From the NCBI GenBank assembly GCA_018883625.1, contig JAHLFV010000133.1:1-12658 (forward strand): DNA of 12,658 nt, given 5' to 3'. Shown piece by piece: positions 1 to 9,121 of the stretch; within the stretch, counting starts at the first letter, position 1; every line of letters starts with the position of its first letter. Source of the DNA: Candidatus Treponema excrementipullorum. Its GTDB lineage: Bacteria; Spirochaetota; Spirochaetia; Treponematales; Treponemataceae. The position numbers and the translations under genes are program-made. The notes below the pieces were generated by a model, which was given only the letters and a program-made list of their open reading frames with translations, made no database searches and had not been told where the DNA came from.

Positions 1-747
1 CTTGAAGGAATTATGGCTAAAAAAACTGCCGACAACGTATATAATTTTTACTTTGAATCCGCCGGCGGTTGGAAACTGGGTGCATTCTATTATGGTGCAG
101 GGTTGACAGTATTTGGTCCCAACGGAGATAACTTTGAAGCCGGAGTTGACTGGAATAACGAAACCGGTGTTAAAGTTACCAACTACTTGATTGATTTGAT
201 AAATAATCCTAAATGTGCATACGACGGAGAAATTTCCGTATCCGAACTTATCGGTGACCATCGTCTTGGTGCTTGGTTTGACGGTGCTTGGAACTACGAC
301 CTTTACAAAGGTATCTTAGGTGATAACTTAGGATTGGCAATTATTCCTACCTATAACCTTGACGGAAAAGATATTCAGTTAAAAGGTTTCTACGGCTCAA
401 AATGTATCGGTGTTAATACTCACTCTAAAAATATTGCAGCAGCTGTTGCCTTTGCTACCTATTTGGGAAATGAAGAAAACCAGATCCTCCGCTATCAAAA
501 ATCAGCACAGATTCCTGCAAACACAAAAGCCGGTTCAGATCCTTCCATACAGTCCGATCCCTTGGCTGTTGTTATCATGAAAGAAGCTAACGAAGCCAGC
601 GTAATGCAACCTGTTTCTACTGTCTTCAGTAATAAATATTGGAACTATGCCAATACAATTCCTACTGAAATCAGAAGTGGTCTTTTGACCAAAAGCAATG
701 TTCAACAAAAATTGGATGCTTTCGTAGCAGCAATGGAAAAGAAATAA
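1..747 (+). CDS. malE: Maltose/maltodextrin ABC transporter substrate-binding protein, 3' part (5' end outside window)
   Basis: This is the C-terminal part, about 248 residues, of an extracellular solute-binding protein that captures maltodextrins and hands them to the MalFG permease. The frame is open back to base 1, so the ATG at 13 is an internal methionine; family members are usually about 400 residues. The signal/lipobox region lies upstream and cannot be seen. Family-type stretches are FYFESAGGWKLGAF near the left edge, the LGAWFDGAWN segment around codon 95, and LAIIPTY followed by GFYGSKCIGV, which resemble the second lobe of MalE-type proteins. The C-terminal helices end in AAMEKK. 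The assignment is strengthened by malF and malG directly downstream and by the cytosolic alpha-glucan enzymes beyond. The exact sugar preference (maltose, longer or branched dextrins) cannot be read from the sequence. Confidence 0.88.
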   Translation, partial: LEGIMAKKTADNVYNFYFESAGGWKLGAFYYGAGLTVFGPNGDNFEAGVDWNNETGVKVTNYLIDLINNPKCAYDGEISVSELIGDHRLGAWFDGAWNYDLYKGILGDNLGLAIIPTYNLDGKDIQLKGFYGSKCIGVNTHSKNIAAAVAFATYLGNEENQILRYQKSAQIPANTKAGSDPSIQSDPLAVVIMKEANEASVMQPVSTVFSNKYWNYANTIPTEIRSGLLTKSNVQQKLDAFVAAMEKK

Positions 748-774
748 GAACCGCTTACATAACTATTATCTCTC

Positions 775-885
775 GTGACTATCTTAAATTGAGGTAGTCA
801 CCGCGACTATCTTAAATTGAGGTAGTCACCGTGACTATCTTAAATTGAGGTAGTCACCGTGACTGTCTTAAATTGAGGCAGTCAC
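775..885 (+). repeat. Tandem array of four 27-nt hairpins between malE and malF
   Basis: Four units lie at 775-801, 803-829, 831-857 and 859-885, a period of 28 nt with a single C between units (802, 830, 858). Each unit folds on itself: GTGACTATCTTA pairs with the TTGAGGTAGTCAC side, giving about 12 bp (including G-U pairs) around an AAT loop. Unit 4 has A to G at stem position 7 and the matching T to C at position 21, so an A-U pair became G-C. Unit 2 has one uncompensated change (C at position 2). There is no U-run after any unit, so they do not look like terminators. The position just after the malE stop fits an mRNA-protecting or processing element that would raise MalE over MalFG; that role is inference by analogy with REP elements in the E. 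coli malE-malF gap. Confidence 0.93.
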
Positions 886-926
886 GCCTTTACCATTAAA
901 AGAAAGATGACAAACAGAGGTGTTTT

Positions 927-2312
927 ATGAAAAACCATAAACAAAAGTTTGTGCCAAATCCTTCAGAAGTTTCTATCTTGCATGCATTAACCTACGGCAA
1001 TGCTATTACCAGACTTTCCTTTATAATCTGTGGTCTTGCCAATTTTCTGCACAAACAGTTTCTCAAAGGTATAGTTTTTTTAGGATTGGAAGTAGCCTAC
1101 TTTGTTTATATGATACGATACGGAATAACACACATCGGTAATTTTATCACTCTGGGAGAACAAACCCAGGCCGAAGTTTTTAATCCGGAATTAGGTATAT
1201 ACGAATATGTAGCAGGTGATAACTCCATGCTTTTCTTGCTCTACGGCGTTATTACTATTTTTATTACTCTGGCATTTTTTGTTGTCATGTCAGCCTCTGC
1301 CAAAAGTGCATATAACATACAGGTCAGAAAAAGCCGAAATCAACCTATTGCCACATTACGCAAGGATTTGGCTTCTTTAAAGCAAGAAAATCTCCACAAA
1401 GTTATGCTTTTTATACCCGTTATCGGTATACTGATGTTTACTATTATTCCTTTGGTATACATGATTTTGATTGCATTTACCAGCTACGATCATAATCATC
1501 AGCCACCGGGAAATCTCTTTGATTGGGTAGGATTCAGTAACTTTACTGCAATGTTTGCCCAAGGCGGTAAACTGGCAGGAACCTTTTGGCCTGTTTTAGG
1601 ATGGACCATAATATGGGCGATCAGTGCTACTGTAACATGCTTTTTATTCGGTACTATGTTAGCTCTCCTTATTAACCGAAAAGATACAAAGTTAAAAAGC
1701 ATGTGGCGATTTTTATTTGTCCTTTCAATAGCTGTTCCTCAGTTTGTAACTTTGCTGAGTATGCGTACTATTTTTAACGCCAATGGACCGGTCAACGTTA
1801 TTTTAAGAACATTGGGAATTATCGGATCTACAGACTCTATTCCCTTCTTTACCGATCCCACCATTGCAAAGATAACGATTATCTGCATAAACATTTGGAT
1901 CGGTGTACCTTTTACCATGCTTTCCACTACAGGTATATTACAGAATATTCCCAACGAATTGTATGAAGCCGCTCGACTAGACGGAGCCAGTCCCTTTACC
2001 ACATTCCGCAAAATTACTTTACCCTACATTATCCACGTCATGACTCCCTACTTGATAACTTCCTTTGCCGGAAATATCAACAACTTTAATGTTATCTTCT
2101 TGCTTTCCGGAGGAGGTCCCGACACCATGGACTACTATTACGCAGGAAAAACAGACTTGTTGGTTACCTGGCTATACCGTCTTACAATTACCCAAAAGGA
2201 TTACAATTTAGGAGCAGTTATCGGTATTATGACCTTTATTGTTTTGGCAACGGTATCTCTTATTACCTACCACCGTACATCTGCATATAAAAACGAGGGG
2301 GCTTTCCAATGA
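927..2312 (+). CDS. malF: Maltodextrin ABC transporter permease, MalF type
   Basis: Inner-membrane subunit that forms the sugar channel with MalG. The start ATG follows AGAGGTG with a 5-nt gap. The protein has 461 residues. The N-terminal extension holds hydrophobic segments at about residues 45-66 and 99-122, separated by a polar loop of about 30 residues (GEQTQAEVFNPELG region). The conserved binding-protein-dependent permease core begins near residue 159 with the segment VMLFIPVIGILMFTIIPL. The EAA loop that docks on the ATPase is visible as EAARLDG at 347-353, followed by KITLP. The extension resembles the extra N-terminal helices of MalF-type permeases; the E. coli protein has a much larger periplasmic domain that is absent here. 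The end overlaps malG by 4 nt (ATGA). The cognate ATPase is not in the window and may be a shared MsmK/MalK-type protein encoded elsewhere. Confidence 0.93.
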   Translation: MKNHKQKFVPNPSEVSILHALTYGNAITRLSFIICGLANFLHKQFLKGIVFLGLEVAYFVYMIRYGITHIGNFITLGEQTQAEVFNPELGIYEYVAGDNSMLFLLYGVITIFITLAFFVVMSASAKSAYNIQVRKSRNQPIATLRKDLASLKQENLHKVMLFIPVIGILMFTIIPLVYMILIAFTSYDHNHQPPGNLFDWVGFSNFTAMFAQGGKLAGTFWPVLGWTIIWAISATVTCFLFGTMLALLINRKDTKLKSMWRFLFVLSIAVPQFVTLLSMRTIFNANGPVNVILRTLGIIGSTDSIPFFTDPTIAKITIICINIWIGVPFTMLSTTGILQNIPNELYEAARLDGASPFTTFRKITLPYIIHVMTPYLITSFAGNINNFNVIFLLSGGGPDTMDYYYAGKTDLLVTWLYRLTITQKDYNLGAVIGIMTFIVLATVSLITYHRTSAYKNEGAFQ

Positions 2313-3163
2313 TGCGCTCAAAAAAACATATCAGTAATGCACTGATCCATATCTTGTTAGCTGTTTTGGCAATTCTATGGCTTTTACCCATATTCTACGT
2401 TATTCTCACATCCTTCAGAGCAGAACCGGGTTCTTACAAGAGCTATATTTGGCCCAGAGGATTTACCTTAGACAATTATGTTAATTTGTTGACAGCCAAC
2501 ACGCTTATAAACTTTCCCCGATGGTTTTTAAACACTTTGATAATTTCATTCTGTACCATGATCGTTTCAACTTTGTTGATTCTCAGCGTGGCATACGTTA
2601 TGAGTCGAATTCAGTTCAAAATGAGAAAACCCTTGATGAATATAGCCTTGGTCTTGGGTATGTTTCCCGGATTTATGTCCATGATTGCAATTTACTACAT
2701 TCTAAAAGGATTGGGATTTTTGGAATCGGGAACACTTAAACAAATTGCACTTATCATGGTGTATTCAGGAGGAGCAGGGCTTGGCTTTTACATTGCAAAG
2801 GGATTTTTTGATTTAATTCCTACCAGCTTAGATGAAGCTGCCTTTTTGGACGGAGCCACAAAGTGGGATACCTTTTGGCAAATCACCGTTCCCCTTTCAA
2901 AGCCCATTATTACCTATACATTATTGGGTGCTTTTATGGGCCCCTGGGTCGACTTTATTTTTGCAAAAGTCATTATGGGTAACGACATTGAACACTACAC
3001 CATCGCCATAGGATTGTGGGTCATGTTGGAAAAAGAATATGTTGAGTACTTTTACACACAGTTCTACGCCGGTTGTGTCCTCATTTCTATTCCCATAGCT
3101 GTTTTGTTCTTACTGACACAAAAATACTATGTAGAAAGTATGGGCGGATCCGTAAAAGGATAA
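2309..3163 (+). CDS. malG: Maltodextrin ABC transporter permease, MalG type
   Basis: Second channel subunit, 284 residues, the normal length for MalG-type permeases. The start overlaps the malF stop (ATGA) and is preceded by GAGGGGG, so translation is probably coupled; a second ATG follows directly at 2312. The first membrane helix is near residues 11-31 (ALIHILLAVLAILWLLPIFY). The EAA loop is EAAFLDG at residues 176-182, followed by the QITVPLSKPI stretch. The C-terminus ends VESMGGSVKG, and the ESMxxGxVKG pattern is typical of MalG proteins, whose tail contacts the ATPase. A terminator follows 25 nt after the stop, closing the transporter part of the cluster. Confidence 0.94.
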   Translation: MMRSKKHISNALIHILLAVLAILWLLPIFYVILTSFRAEPGSYKSYIWPRGFTLDNYVNLLTANTLINFPRWFLNTLIISFCTMIVSTLLILSVAYVMSRIQFKMRKPLMNIALVLGMFPGFMSMIAIYYILKGLGFLESGTLKQIALIMVYSGGAGLGFYIAKGFFDLIPTSLDEAAFLDGATKWDTFWQITVPLSKPIITYTLLGAFMGPWVDFIFAKVIMGNDIEHYTIAIGLWVMLEKEYVEYFYTQFYAGCVLISIPIAVLFLLTQKYYVESMGGSVKG

Positions 3164-3187
3164 ATCATCCTGTAACACAATACATGT

Positions 3188-3217
3188 ACCGTGTCCTTCT
3201 ATGGGACACGGTTTTTT
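3188..3217 (+). terminator. Rho-independent terminator after malG
   Basis: CCGTGTCC at 3189-3196 pairs with GGACACGG at 3204-3211 around a 7-nt loop. An outer A-U pair (3188/3212) can add to it, and a run of six T follows at 3212-3217. This is a classical intrinsic terminator. It separates the transporter genes from the enzyme genes, although no clear promoter is visible between it and the next gene 33 nt on, so partial read-through (attenuation) is likely. Confidence 0.9.
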
Positions 3218-3250
3218 GAATTATACACTTTAGAACACAGGAGTACATCT

Positions 3251-5326
3251 TTGAATACAGCAACCTTACTATCGTACAATAAAGACTTTGACAATTTATA
3301 TGCTTATAACGGTGATGATTTAGGAGTTACCTATACAGAGACTCAATCCACTTTTAAATTGTGGAGTCCTACAGCAACAACTGTTATATTAAAACTGTAT
3401 ACCTTCTCTTCTGAGGGAAAGGACTATACGGCGTATGCTACCCATTCTATGGAAAAAAGTGATAGAGGAGTGTGGTACGCAGAAGTTTCCGGTAATTTGG
3501 ACGGCATATATTACGATTACGAAATACACTATGAAAATGAAACAGTCATGTGTGCTGACCCATACGCCACAGCCTGCGGATGTAACGGCACTAAAAGTAT
3601 GGTGGTGGATTTAAGACGTACCGATCCTCCCCATTTTCACCAAGATAAAGCTCCGCCTCAACAAAATGAACAGATTATTTACGAATTACATATAAAAGAT
3701 TTCTCCCACGACAAAGACAGTGGGATCCCCGGGGCATACAGAGGAACATACAAAGCTTTTACAATAGAAAATCCCCAGGCTGACTATCCCACATGCATAC
3801 GGTACCTCAAAGAATTAGGGGTTACCCACATTCATTTACTACCTTTTTATGACTTTGGCTCCATAGATGAAGCAAGTACCGAAAATCACGGGTCTGACAA
3901 TCAAGCTTCTGCAGAATCATTTAACTGGGGATATGACCCGGTAAACTACAACGTACCGGAAGGTTCCTATGCCACAGACCCTTATGACGGCGCTGTCAGA
4001 ATCAGAGAATGTAAGGAAATGATACAAGCTCTCCACAAAGCCGGACTGCGAGTAGTCATGGACGTAGTATATAACCACACCTACGCTGCCGATTCCTGGT
4101 TGGAAAGGAGTGCCCCCGGATATTTTTGCCGACGATGGCCCGACGGCTCTTTGTCTAACGGTTCCGGATGCGGTAACGATATGGCTGCAGGCCGAGTTAT
4201 GGTAGATAATTACATTGTCCACTCCTTAAAGTACTGGGCAAAAGAATATCACATAGACGGTTTCCGCTTTGACTTAATGGGATTGCTTACCACAGAGTTG
4301 ATGAATCGTATCAGAAAGGAATTGGACGAAAATTTTGGAGCCGGAGAAATACTGCTGTATGGAGAACCCTGGAGTGCAGGAGACAGCCCCATGGAAGAAG
4401 GTACCCACGCCGCAAAGAAAAATAACTTACCTTTACTAGATGAAGGCATTGCTGTCTTTAGCGATGACTCTCGTGATGTAATTAAAGGAGATGTTTTTCA
4501 TCCTCAGGCAGTAGGTTTTGTTAACGGCGGAACACATATGGAACACGCCATATTACAGGCAGTAACCGGATGGCGAAACACAGACAGAGACATCCACCCA
4601 AAAAGTTGTTCTCAAATTGTACAATATGTTTCCACCCACGATAACTTTACCTTATGGGATAAATTAACCTTATCCGTGTGTTCTACAGAAGAAATATCCC
4701 GCATACTCTCAGGAACACACACTGAAAAAGAAACATTTTTCAGGAAAACAGAAAAAACTCTTGCCCTAAACAAACTCTGTGCTCTGATATACTTTACCTG
4801 TCAGGGACATATTTTTTTCCAAGCAGGAGAAGAGTTCGGCCGCACAAAATTGGGAGACGAAAACAGCTATTGTTCTCCGGCTTCCATTAACATGCTTTCT
4901 TGGCAGCGGAGTCAGGATTTTAAAGACTTGGTTTCTTACTATAGAGGTTTAATTGCACTGAGAAAAACCCTTCCGGGCTTGTATGACAAATCGGCGGAAG
5001 CTTATAAACGGATTTCCCAGGAAACAGTACATGGTACAGGTATAGTGTCGTTCTTGATAGATAATACAGAGTCCTACACAACAAACTCTGTGGGTTTAGA
5101 AGCATCTCCGTGGAAAACACTGTTTATTGTGTATAATGCCTCGGAACAAGATGTTTCCATTACACTTCCGGAAGTAACCACCCCGGATGTCTCTGAAACA
5201 CATGTACATAACCGGTGGACTGTTTTGGCAAACGGAACACAAACAAACTGCCAAATCCCTTTACAGGCAGGAATCAAAGACATTCAAATTCCTCAAAAGT
5301 CGGGAATAATTTTGGGACAAGAATAA
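3251..5326 (+). CDS. pulA: Type I pullulanase (GH13, cytosolic, AmyX/PulA-like)
   Basis: Hydrolyses alpha-1,6 branch points in pullulan-like and branched maltodextrins. I chose the TTG at 3251: AGGAG at 3239-3243 lies 7 nt upstream, while the longer frame opens with GTG at 3191 inside the terminator stem and has no ribosome binding site. This gives 691 residues with no signal peptide, close to cytosolic AmyX-type enzymes. An N-terminal CBM48-like beta domain (LGVTY ... FKLWSP ... VILKLY) comes before the GH13 barrel. The type I pullulanase signature NWGYDP is at 225-230. GH13 regions: DVVYNH 271-276, GFRFDLMG with nucleophile Asp341 and Arg339, GEPW with acid/base Glu372, and STHDN with His463 and Asp464. 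All catalytic residues are present. The following gene starts 10 nt after the stop. Amylopullulanase is less likely given the type I signature. Confidence 0.93.
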   Translation: MNTATLLSYNKDFDNLYAYNGDDLGVTYTETQSTFKLWSPTATTVILKLYTFSSEGKDYTAYATHSMEKSDRGVWYAEVSGNLDGIYYDYEIHYENETVMCADPYATACGCNGTKSMVVDLRRTDPPHFHQDKAPPQQNEQIIYELHIKDFSHDKDSGIPGAYRGTYKAFTIENPQADYPTCIRYLKELGVTHIHLLPFYDFGSIDEASTENHGSDNQASAESFNWGYDPVNYNVPEGSYATDPYDGAVRIRECKEMIQALHKAGLRVVMDVVYNHTYAADSWLERSAPGYFCRRWPDGSLSNGSGCGNDMAAGRVMVDNYIVHSLKYWAKEYHIDGFRFDLMGLLTTELMNRIRKELDENFGAGEILLYGEPWSAGDSPMEEGTHAAKKNNLPLLDEGIAVFSDDSRDVIKGDVFHPQAVGFVNGGTHMEHAILQAVTGWRNTDRDIHPKSCSQIVQYVSTHDNFTLWDKLTLSVCSTEEISRILSGTHTEKETFFRKTEKTLALNKLCALIYFTCQGHIFFQAGEEFGRTKLGDENSYCSPASINMLSWQRSQDFKDLVSYYRGLIALRKTLPGLYDKSAEAYKRISQETVHGTGIVSFLIDNTESYTTNSVGLEASPWKTLFIVYNASEQDVSITLPEVTTPDVSETHVHNRWTVLANGTQTNCQIPLQAGIKDIQIPQKSGIILGQE

Positions 5327-5336
5327 AGGATATACT

Positions 5337-7370
5337 ATGAAATATTACTACGGTAAACACCATTGGAAAACATTAGAACAGGGAGAAGAACACTGTTACT
5401 TAATGACAAACAGTTTGGGAGGTTTTTCTTCCCAAAGCATTATAGGTTCCTGTTCCAGAAACGACCAAGCACTGTTGATGGCTTGTACTCACTCCCCTAA
5501 CTGTCGTTACAACATGATCCACCGACTGGATGAACAGGTACAAACAGAAAACCGGATATACATTCTTTCCAGTCAGGATTTTCAAAATCATCAAAAAGCA
5601 CAGCAGGGCTATCAGTATTTAAGCAACTTTACCTTTGAACATTATCCCCAATGGTCTTACTTGCTATCGGGAGTAGAAATACTAAAAACCGCCATCTTGG
5701 AAGAAGGAAAAAATACCATAGGAATTTCTTACTACATCGACAACCGCTCTACATCTTCCCTTACTTTGCAAGTAAAGCCTCACATGCAGTTTGTTCCCAA
5801 AGGAGAACGAGTGCCATATGACCAAGAATTTCTATTTGAAGCACGAGATGAAGGTGCCTGTATCAGTGTCCGCCCCAAAGATTCAGAGAGTTCACATGCC
5901 GAACAAAAAGCTTCCCGGAATGCCCCTGTTCAAGACTTACGACTCTATCTGAAAACCAACGGTTCCTGTAAAAAAACAGATACAGAGTTCACTGACACCC
6001 TCTATTACCGACGGGATATAGACGACGGAAAAATGACTTTAGGTCGGTGTTCTGCAAACCACGTAATAGAGTTTCAGGTATTGCCGGGAACCACCGGTAC
6101 ATTGGACATAGTGTACGGCATGGAAGAAACACTGCCGTCCTTTAACTACATTCAAGAAAAAACAGAACAATACCACAAAACTCTTTTAACTCAAGCAGGA
6201 TACACAGAAGAATTACCACGGCAATTAGTACTCAGTGCAATGCAATTTATTTCTCACCGAGCATCTACAGGTAAGAAAACAATTTTGGCAGGATATCCCT
6301 TTTTTGAAGATTGGGGACGAGACACCATGATCGCTTTACCCGGTTGTTGTTTGGCAACAAAACAGTATGAGACAGCAAAAGCTATTTTGGAAACATTTAT
6401 GGCTTACTGTCACCGGGGATTGATGCCCAACCTCTTTCCCGAAGGCAGTCAAAGTCCCCTATACAACACTGTAGATGCAGCTCTACTCTTCATTCTTACC
6501 GTGTATGAATACGAAAAACATACCGGTGATACAGATTTTGTGGAACGAGCCTATCCTGTTATGGAAGAAATAATCAAGTGGTACCGACAGGGAACGGATT
6601 TTAATATCCATATGGAAGAAGACGGTCTTATTACTGCCGGCTCCGGTTATCATCAAGTAACATGGATGGACGTTCGGGTAGAAAACATTCTACCCACTCC
6701 CAGACACGGAAAACCGGTAGAAATCAATGCATACTGGTATAATGCCTTACGGATGATGGAACAGTGGCAAAAACGGGGGTTCGGACCGCAAGACCAGACT
6801 CAAGATTACGGAACACTGGCAGATACCGTCAGAGAAAGTTTCCGTGTACAGTTTTGGAACCAAGAGGCAGATTGTTTACGAGATTTAGTTTCCGGTACAA
6901 AAGCCGATGACCAGATTCGATGCAACCAAATTTGGGCAGTTTCCCTTCCCTTCTCACTGTTGTCTCCCCAACAGGAAAAAGCTGTAGTAGAAACTGTTTT
7001 CCGTCATTTGTATACCCCCTACGGATTGAGAACTTTATCTCCTGAAGATCCTGAATTCCGTCCCATTTATCGTGGTGCACAATTAGACAGAGATTTAGCC
7101 TACCACCAAGGTACTGTTTGGGTTTTTCCCCTAGGGGCTTATTACAGAGCCTACCTTAAAGTTCACCAGTATTCTGCAGAAGCAAAACACTGTGTAAAAC
7201 GACAGCTTTCCTATTTACATGCAGCACTGGCAGAAGGTTGTATCGGACAGTTGCCGGAAATTTATGACGGAGCAAATCCCGTAGAATCTCAGGGTTGTTT
7301 TGCTCAAGCCTGGAGTGTCGGAGAAATACTGCGAGTATGGCACTATATAAGTAACGGAGAACAACTATGA
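5337..7370 (+). CDS. Glycogen debranching enzyme, GH133 amylo-alpha-1,6-glucosidase
   Basis: Predicted to remove single alpha-1,6-linked glucose stubs left after outer-chain trimming of glycogen or dextrins. The protein has 677 residues. The N-terminal half is the GDE N-terminal beta domain, starting near residue 16 with the EHCYLMTNSLGGFSS stretch that is typical of this family. The C-terminal half is an (alpha/alpha)6-type GH133 domain with GYPFFEDWGRDTM (WGRD at 326-329), NLFPEG, YNTVDAALLF and AYHQGTVWVFPLG. The C-terminal stretch QLPEIYDGANP is also family-typical. No GH13 transferase domain is fused, so unlike the eukaryotic bifunctional enzyme it would depend on another protein for chain transfer; none is seen in the window. 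AAAGGA lies just upstream of the ATG. The end overlaps the next gene by 4 nt (ATGA). Natural substrate (stored glycogen or imported dextrins) is not decidable here. Confidence 0.9.
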   Translation: MKYYYGKHHWKTLEQGEEHCYLMTNSLGGFSSQSIIGSCSRNDQALLMACTHSPNCRYNMIHRLDEQVQTENRIYILSSQDFQNHQKAQQGYQYLSNFTFEHYPQWSYLLSGVEILKTAILEEGKNTIGISYYIDNRSTSSLTLQVKPHMQFVPKGERVPYDQEFLFEARDEGACISVRPKDSESSHAEQKASRNAPVQDLRLYLKTNGSCKKTDTEFTDTLYYRRDIDDGKMTLGRCSANHVIEFQVLPGTTGTLDIVYGMEETLPSFNYIQEKTEQYHKTLLTQAGYTEELPRQLVLSAMQFISHRASTGKKTILAGYPFFEDWGRDTMIALPGCCLATKQYETAKAILETFMAYCHRGLMPNLFPEGSQSPLYNTVDAALLFILTVYEYEKHTGDTDFVERAYPVMEEIIKWYRQGTDFNIHMEEDGLITAGSGYHQVTWMDVRVENILPTPRHGKPVEINAYWYNALRMMEQWQKRGFGPQDQTQDYGTLADTVRESFRVQFWNQEADCLRDLVSGTKADDQIRCNQIWAVSLPFSLLSPQQEKAVVETVFRHLYTPYGLRTLSPEDPEFRPIYRGAQLDRDLAYHQGTVWVFPLGAYYRAYLKVHQYSAEAKHCVKRQLSYLHAALAEGCIGQLPEIYDGANPVESQGCFAQAWSVGEILRVWHYISNGEQL

Positions 7371-9118
7371 ACACAGCAGCTATCTTTCACAGCTCCACTA
7401 TTCCCTGGAGCTATCCCATCAATGAAAATCAACTGATGATTCGGATCCAAACCGATGTAGACGTAGAAAAAGTATTCCTCCGGTGGGGAGACCCCTTTGA
7501 AGGAGGAATTCTTGGCGGAAATTGGGATTGGACAGGTACAAAAACAGAAATAACCCACACACAACAAATCGGTACCATACTTTTGTGGAGCATTATTATT
7601 GAACCGCCCTACAAAAGATGCCGATACCAGTTTGAACTGCATCAGGGAAATGAAATATGGCATTACGGCGAAAAAGGAGCATGTACCGTTGCCCAATTTG
7701 AAAACAAAGAAGTGGCAAGCTTTTATCAACCATGGATGAATAAAGCCGATATTCCCACTCCCCCCTCTTGGGTAGGCGACACCGTATGGTATCAAATCTT
7801 TCCCGACAGATTTTTCAGAGGAACAGCCAGTCCCCAAGAACAGGGACTGACTCCTTGGCAGCAGGGGGAAGTAACAAATGACCAACGGTACGGCGGGAAT
7901 CTGCCGGGAATTACGGAAAAATTGGATTACTTACAGGACTTGGGAATTTCGGGGCTATACCTTAATCCGATTTTTTCCGCTGCTTCCATGCACAAATATG
8001 ATACGACAGATTACTACACTGTAGACCCTCACTTTGGTACCAACAAAGACTTGGCAACCTTGGTGCAGGAAGCCCACAAACGGAATATCAAAGTCATGCT
8101 GGACGGTGTATTTAACCACTGCGGCCCCTACTTTGCCCCATGGCTGGACGTAGTGCAAAAAGGCCCGCAGTCACCCTATTGGGGCTGGTTTATGGTACAT
8201 ACATGGCCATTGGAAGACACCTGGGGCAGCACAAAAGACGGCAGATACTACAGTTTTGCTTTCCACGGAGGAATGCCTAAATTCAACACCAATAATCCAC
8301 AAGTCATCGATTATCTTTGTGACTTGTGCATCCATTGGGTCAAAGAATACAAAATCGACGGTATCAGATTTGATGTAGGAAACGAAGTGTCCCATCGCTT
8401 TTTAAAAGCTGTACGGCAACGGGTTCATCAAATTTCCCCGGACATTTATTTAATCGGTGAAATTTGGCACAATTCCGTGCCCTGGCTTTTGGGAGACGAA
8501 TATGACAGCGTTATGAATTATCCCTTGCGGACTGCCGTTACAGAGTTTTTTTACGATACAACAAAAACTTCCCGTCAACTGGTATGGGACATACGCCGCT
8601 GCCTTACCATGTATTGTACACAGCATAATCCGGCTATGTTTAACCTGTTAGACTCCCACGATACAGAACGACTGTGGAACCGCACTCCCAACCCGGATAC
8701 TTTTTTACAACAACTGGCACTGCTTTTTACGCTGCCCGGCAGTCCCTGTATATACTACGGTACGGAATTGGCACTCCCCGGCGGTCACGACCCGGATTGT
8801 CGTCGCTGCATGGAATGGAATCCATCCCCGACACAACAGGAAATGTACAAAGAAATACAGGCTCTCATAGCACTACGGAACACCAATCCTGAATTACGGA
8901 CAGCGGAAGCAGACATTCAGGAAGGAGATACGGATAGATGCTTTACAATAACTCGAGAAAATATCAAAATTTGGATAAATGCCTCCGAAACACAGTGGTC
9001 TATTCCACTGCCCAAAGAAATACTGTATCACCACGGAAAGAACTCCCACACTTTCCGGTCTTGTACCATGGAAAAGTCGGAATTGGAACCCGGCGGAATA
9101 CTCATAGGAAGGATATAA
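7367..9118 (+). CDS. Neopullulanase / cyclomaltodextrinase / maltogenic amylase (CBM34-GH13_20)
   Basis: Cytosolic enzyme expected to cut alpha-1,4 links in maltodextrins, cyclodextrins and pullulan, releasing mainly maltose or panose. It has 583 residues, the usual length for this group. An N-terminal CBM34-like domain covers about residues 1-125 (FLRWGDPFEGG, then WSIIIEPPYKRCRYQFEL). The barrel opens with VWYQIFPDRFF. GH13 regions: DGVFNH 246-251, GIRFDVGNEVSH with nucleophile Asp336, GEIWH with acid/base Glu365, and DSHDTER with His431 and Asp432. The region V motif MPKFNTNNP is the version found in neopullulanases and cyclomaltodextrinases; with CBM34 this separates it from plain alpha-amylases. 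The start overlaps the previous stop (ATGA) with GGAG upstream, so translation is coupled. The three names cannot be told apart by sequence alone. Confidence 0.92.
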   Translation: MNTAAIFHSSTIPWSYPINENQLMIRIQTDVDVEKVFLRWGDPFEGGILGGNWDWTGTKTEITHTQQIGTILLWSIIIEPPYKRCRYQFELHQGNEIWHYGEKGACTVAQFENKEVASFYQPWMNKADIPTPPSWVGDTVWYQIFPDRFFRGTASPQEQGLTPWQQGEVTNDQRYGGNLPGITEKLDYLQDLGISGLYLNPIFSAASMHKYDTTDYYTVDPHFGTNKDLATLVQEAHKRNIKVMLDGVFNHCGPYFAPWLDVVQKGPQSPYWGWFMVHTWPLEDTWGSTKDGRYYSFAFHGGMPKFNTNNPQVIDYLCDLCIHWVKEYKIDGIRFDVGNEVSHRFLKAVRQRVHQISPDIYLIGEIWHNSVPWLLGDEYDSVMNYPLRTAVTEFFYDTTKTSRQLVWDIRRCLTMYCTQHNPAMFNLLDSHDTERLWNRTPNPDTFLQQLALLFTLPGSPCIYYGTELALPGGHDPDCRRCMEWNPSPTQQEMYKEIQALIALRNTNPELRTAEADIQEGDTDRCFTITRENIKIWINASETQWSIPLPKEILYHHGKNSHTFRSCTMEKSELEPGGILIGRI

Positions 9119-9121
9119 ATC

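Noticed and set aside
775..885. Possible CRISPR array (regular repeats)
   Set aside because: Repeats are separated by a single base, with no spacers and no cas genes; each unit is itself a hairpin.
3222..3227. TATACA as a -10 box for pulA
   Set aside because: No fitting -35 at 16-18 nt upstream (this falls in the terminator stem) and the start codon is very near.
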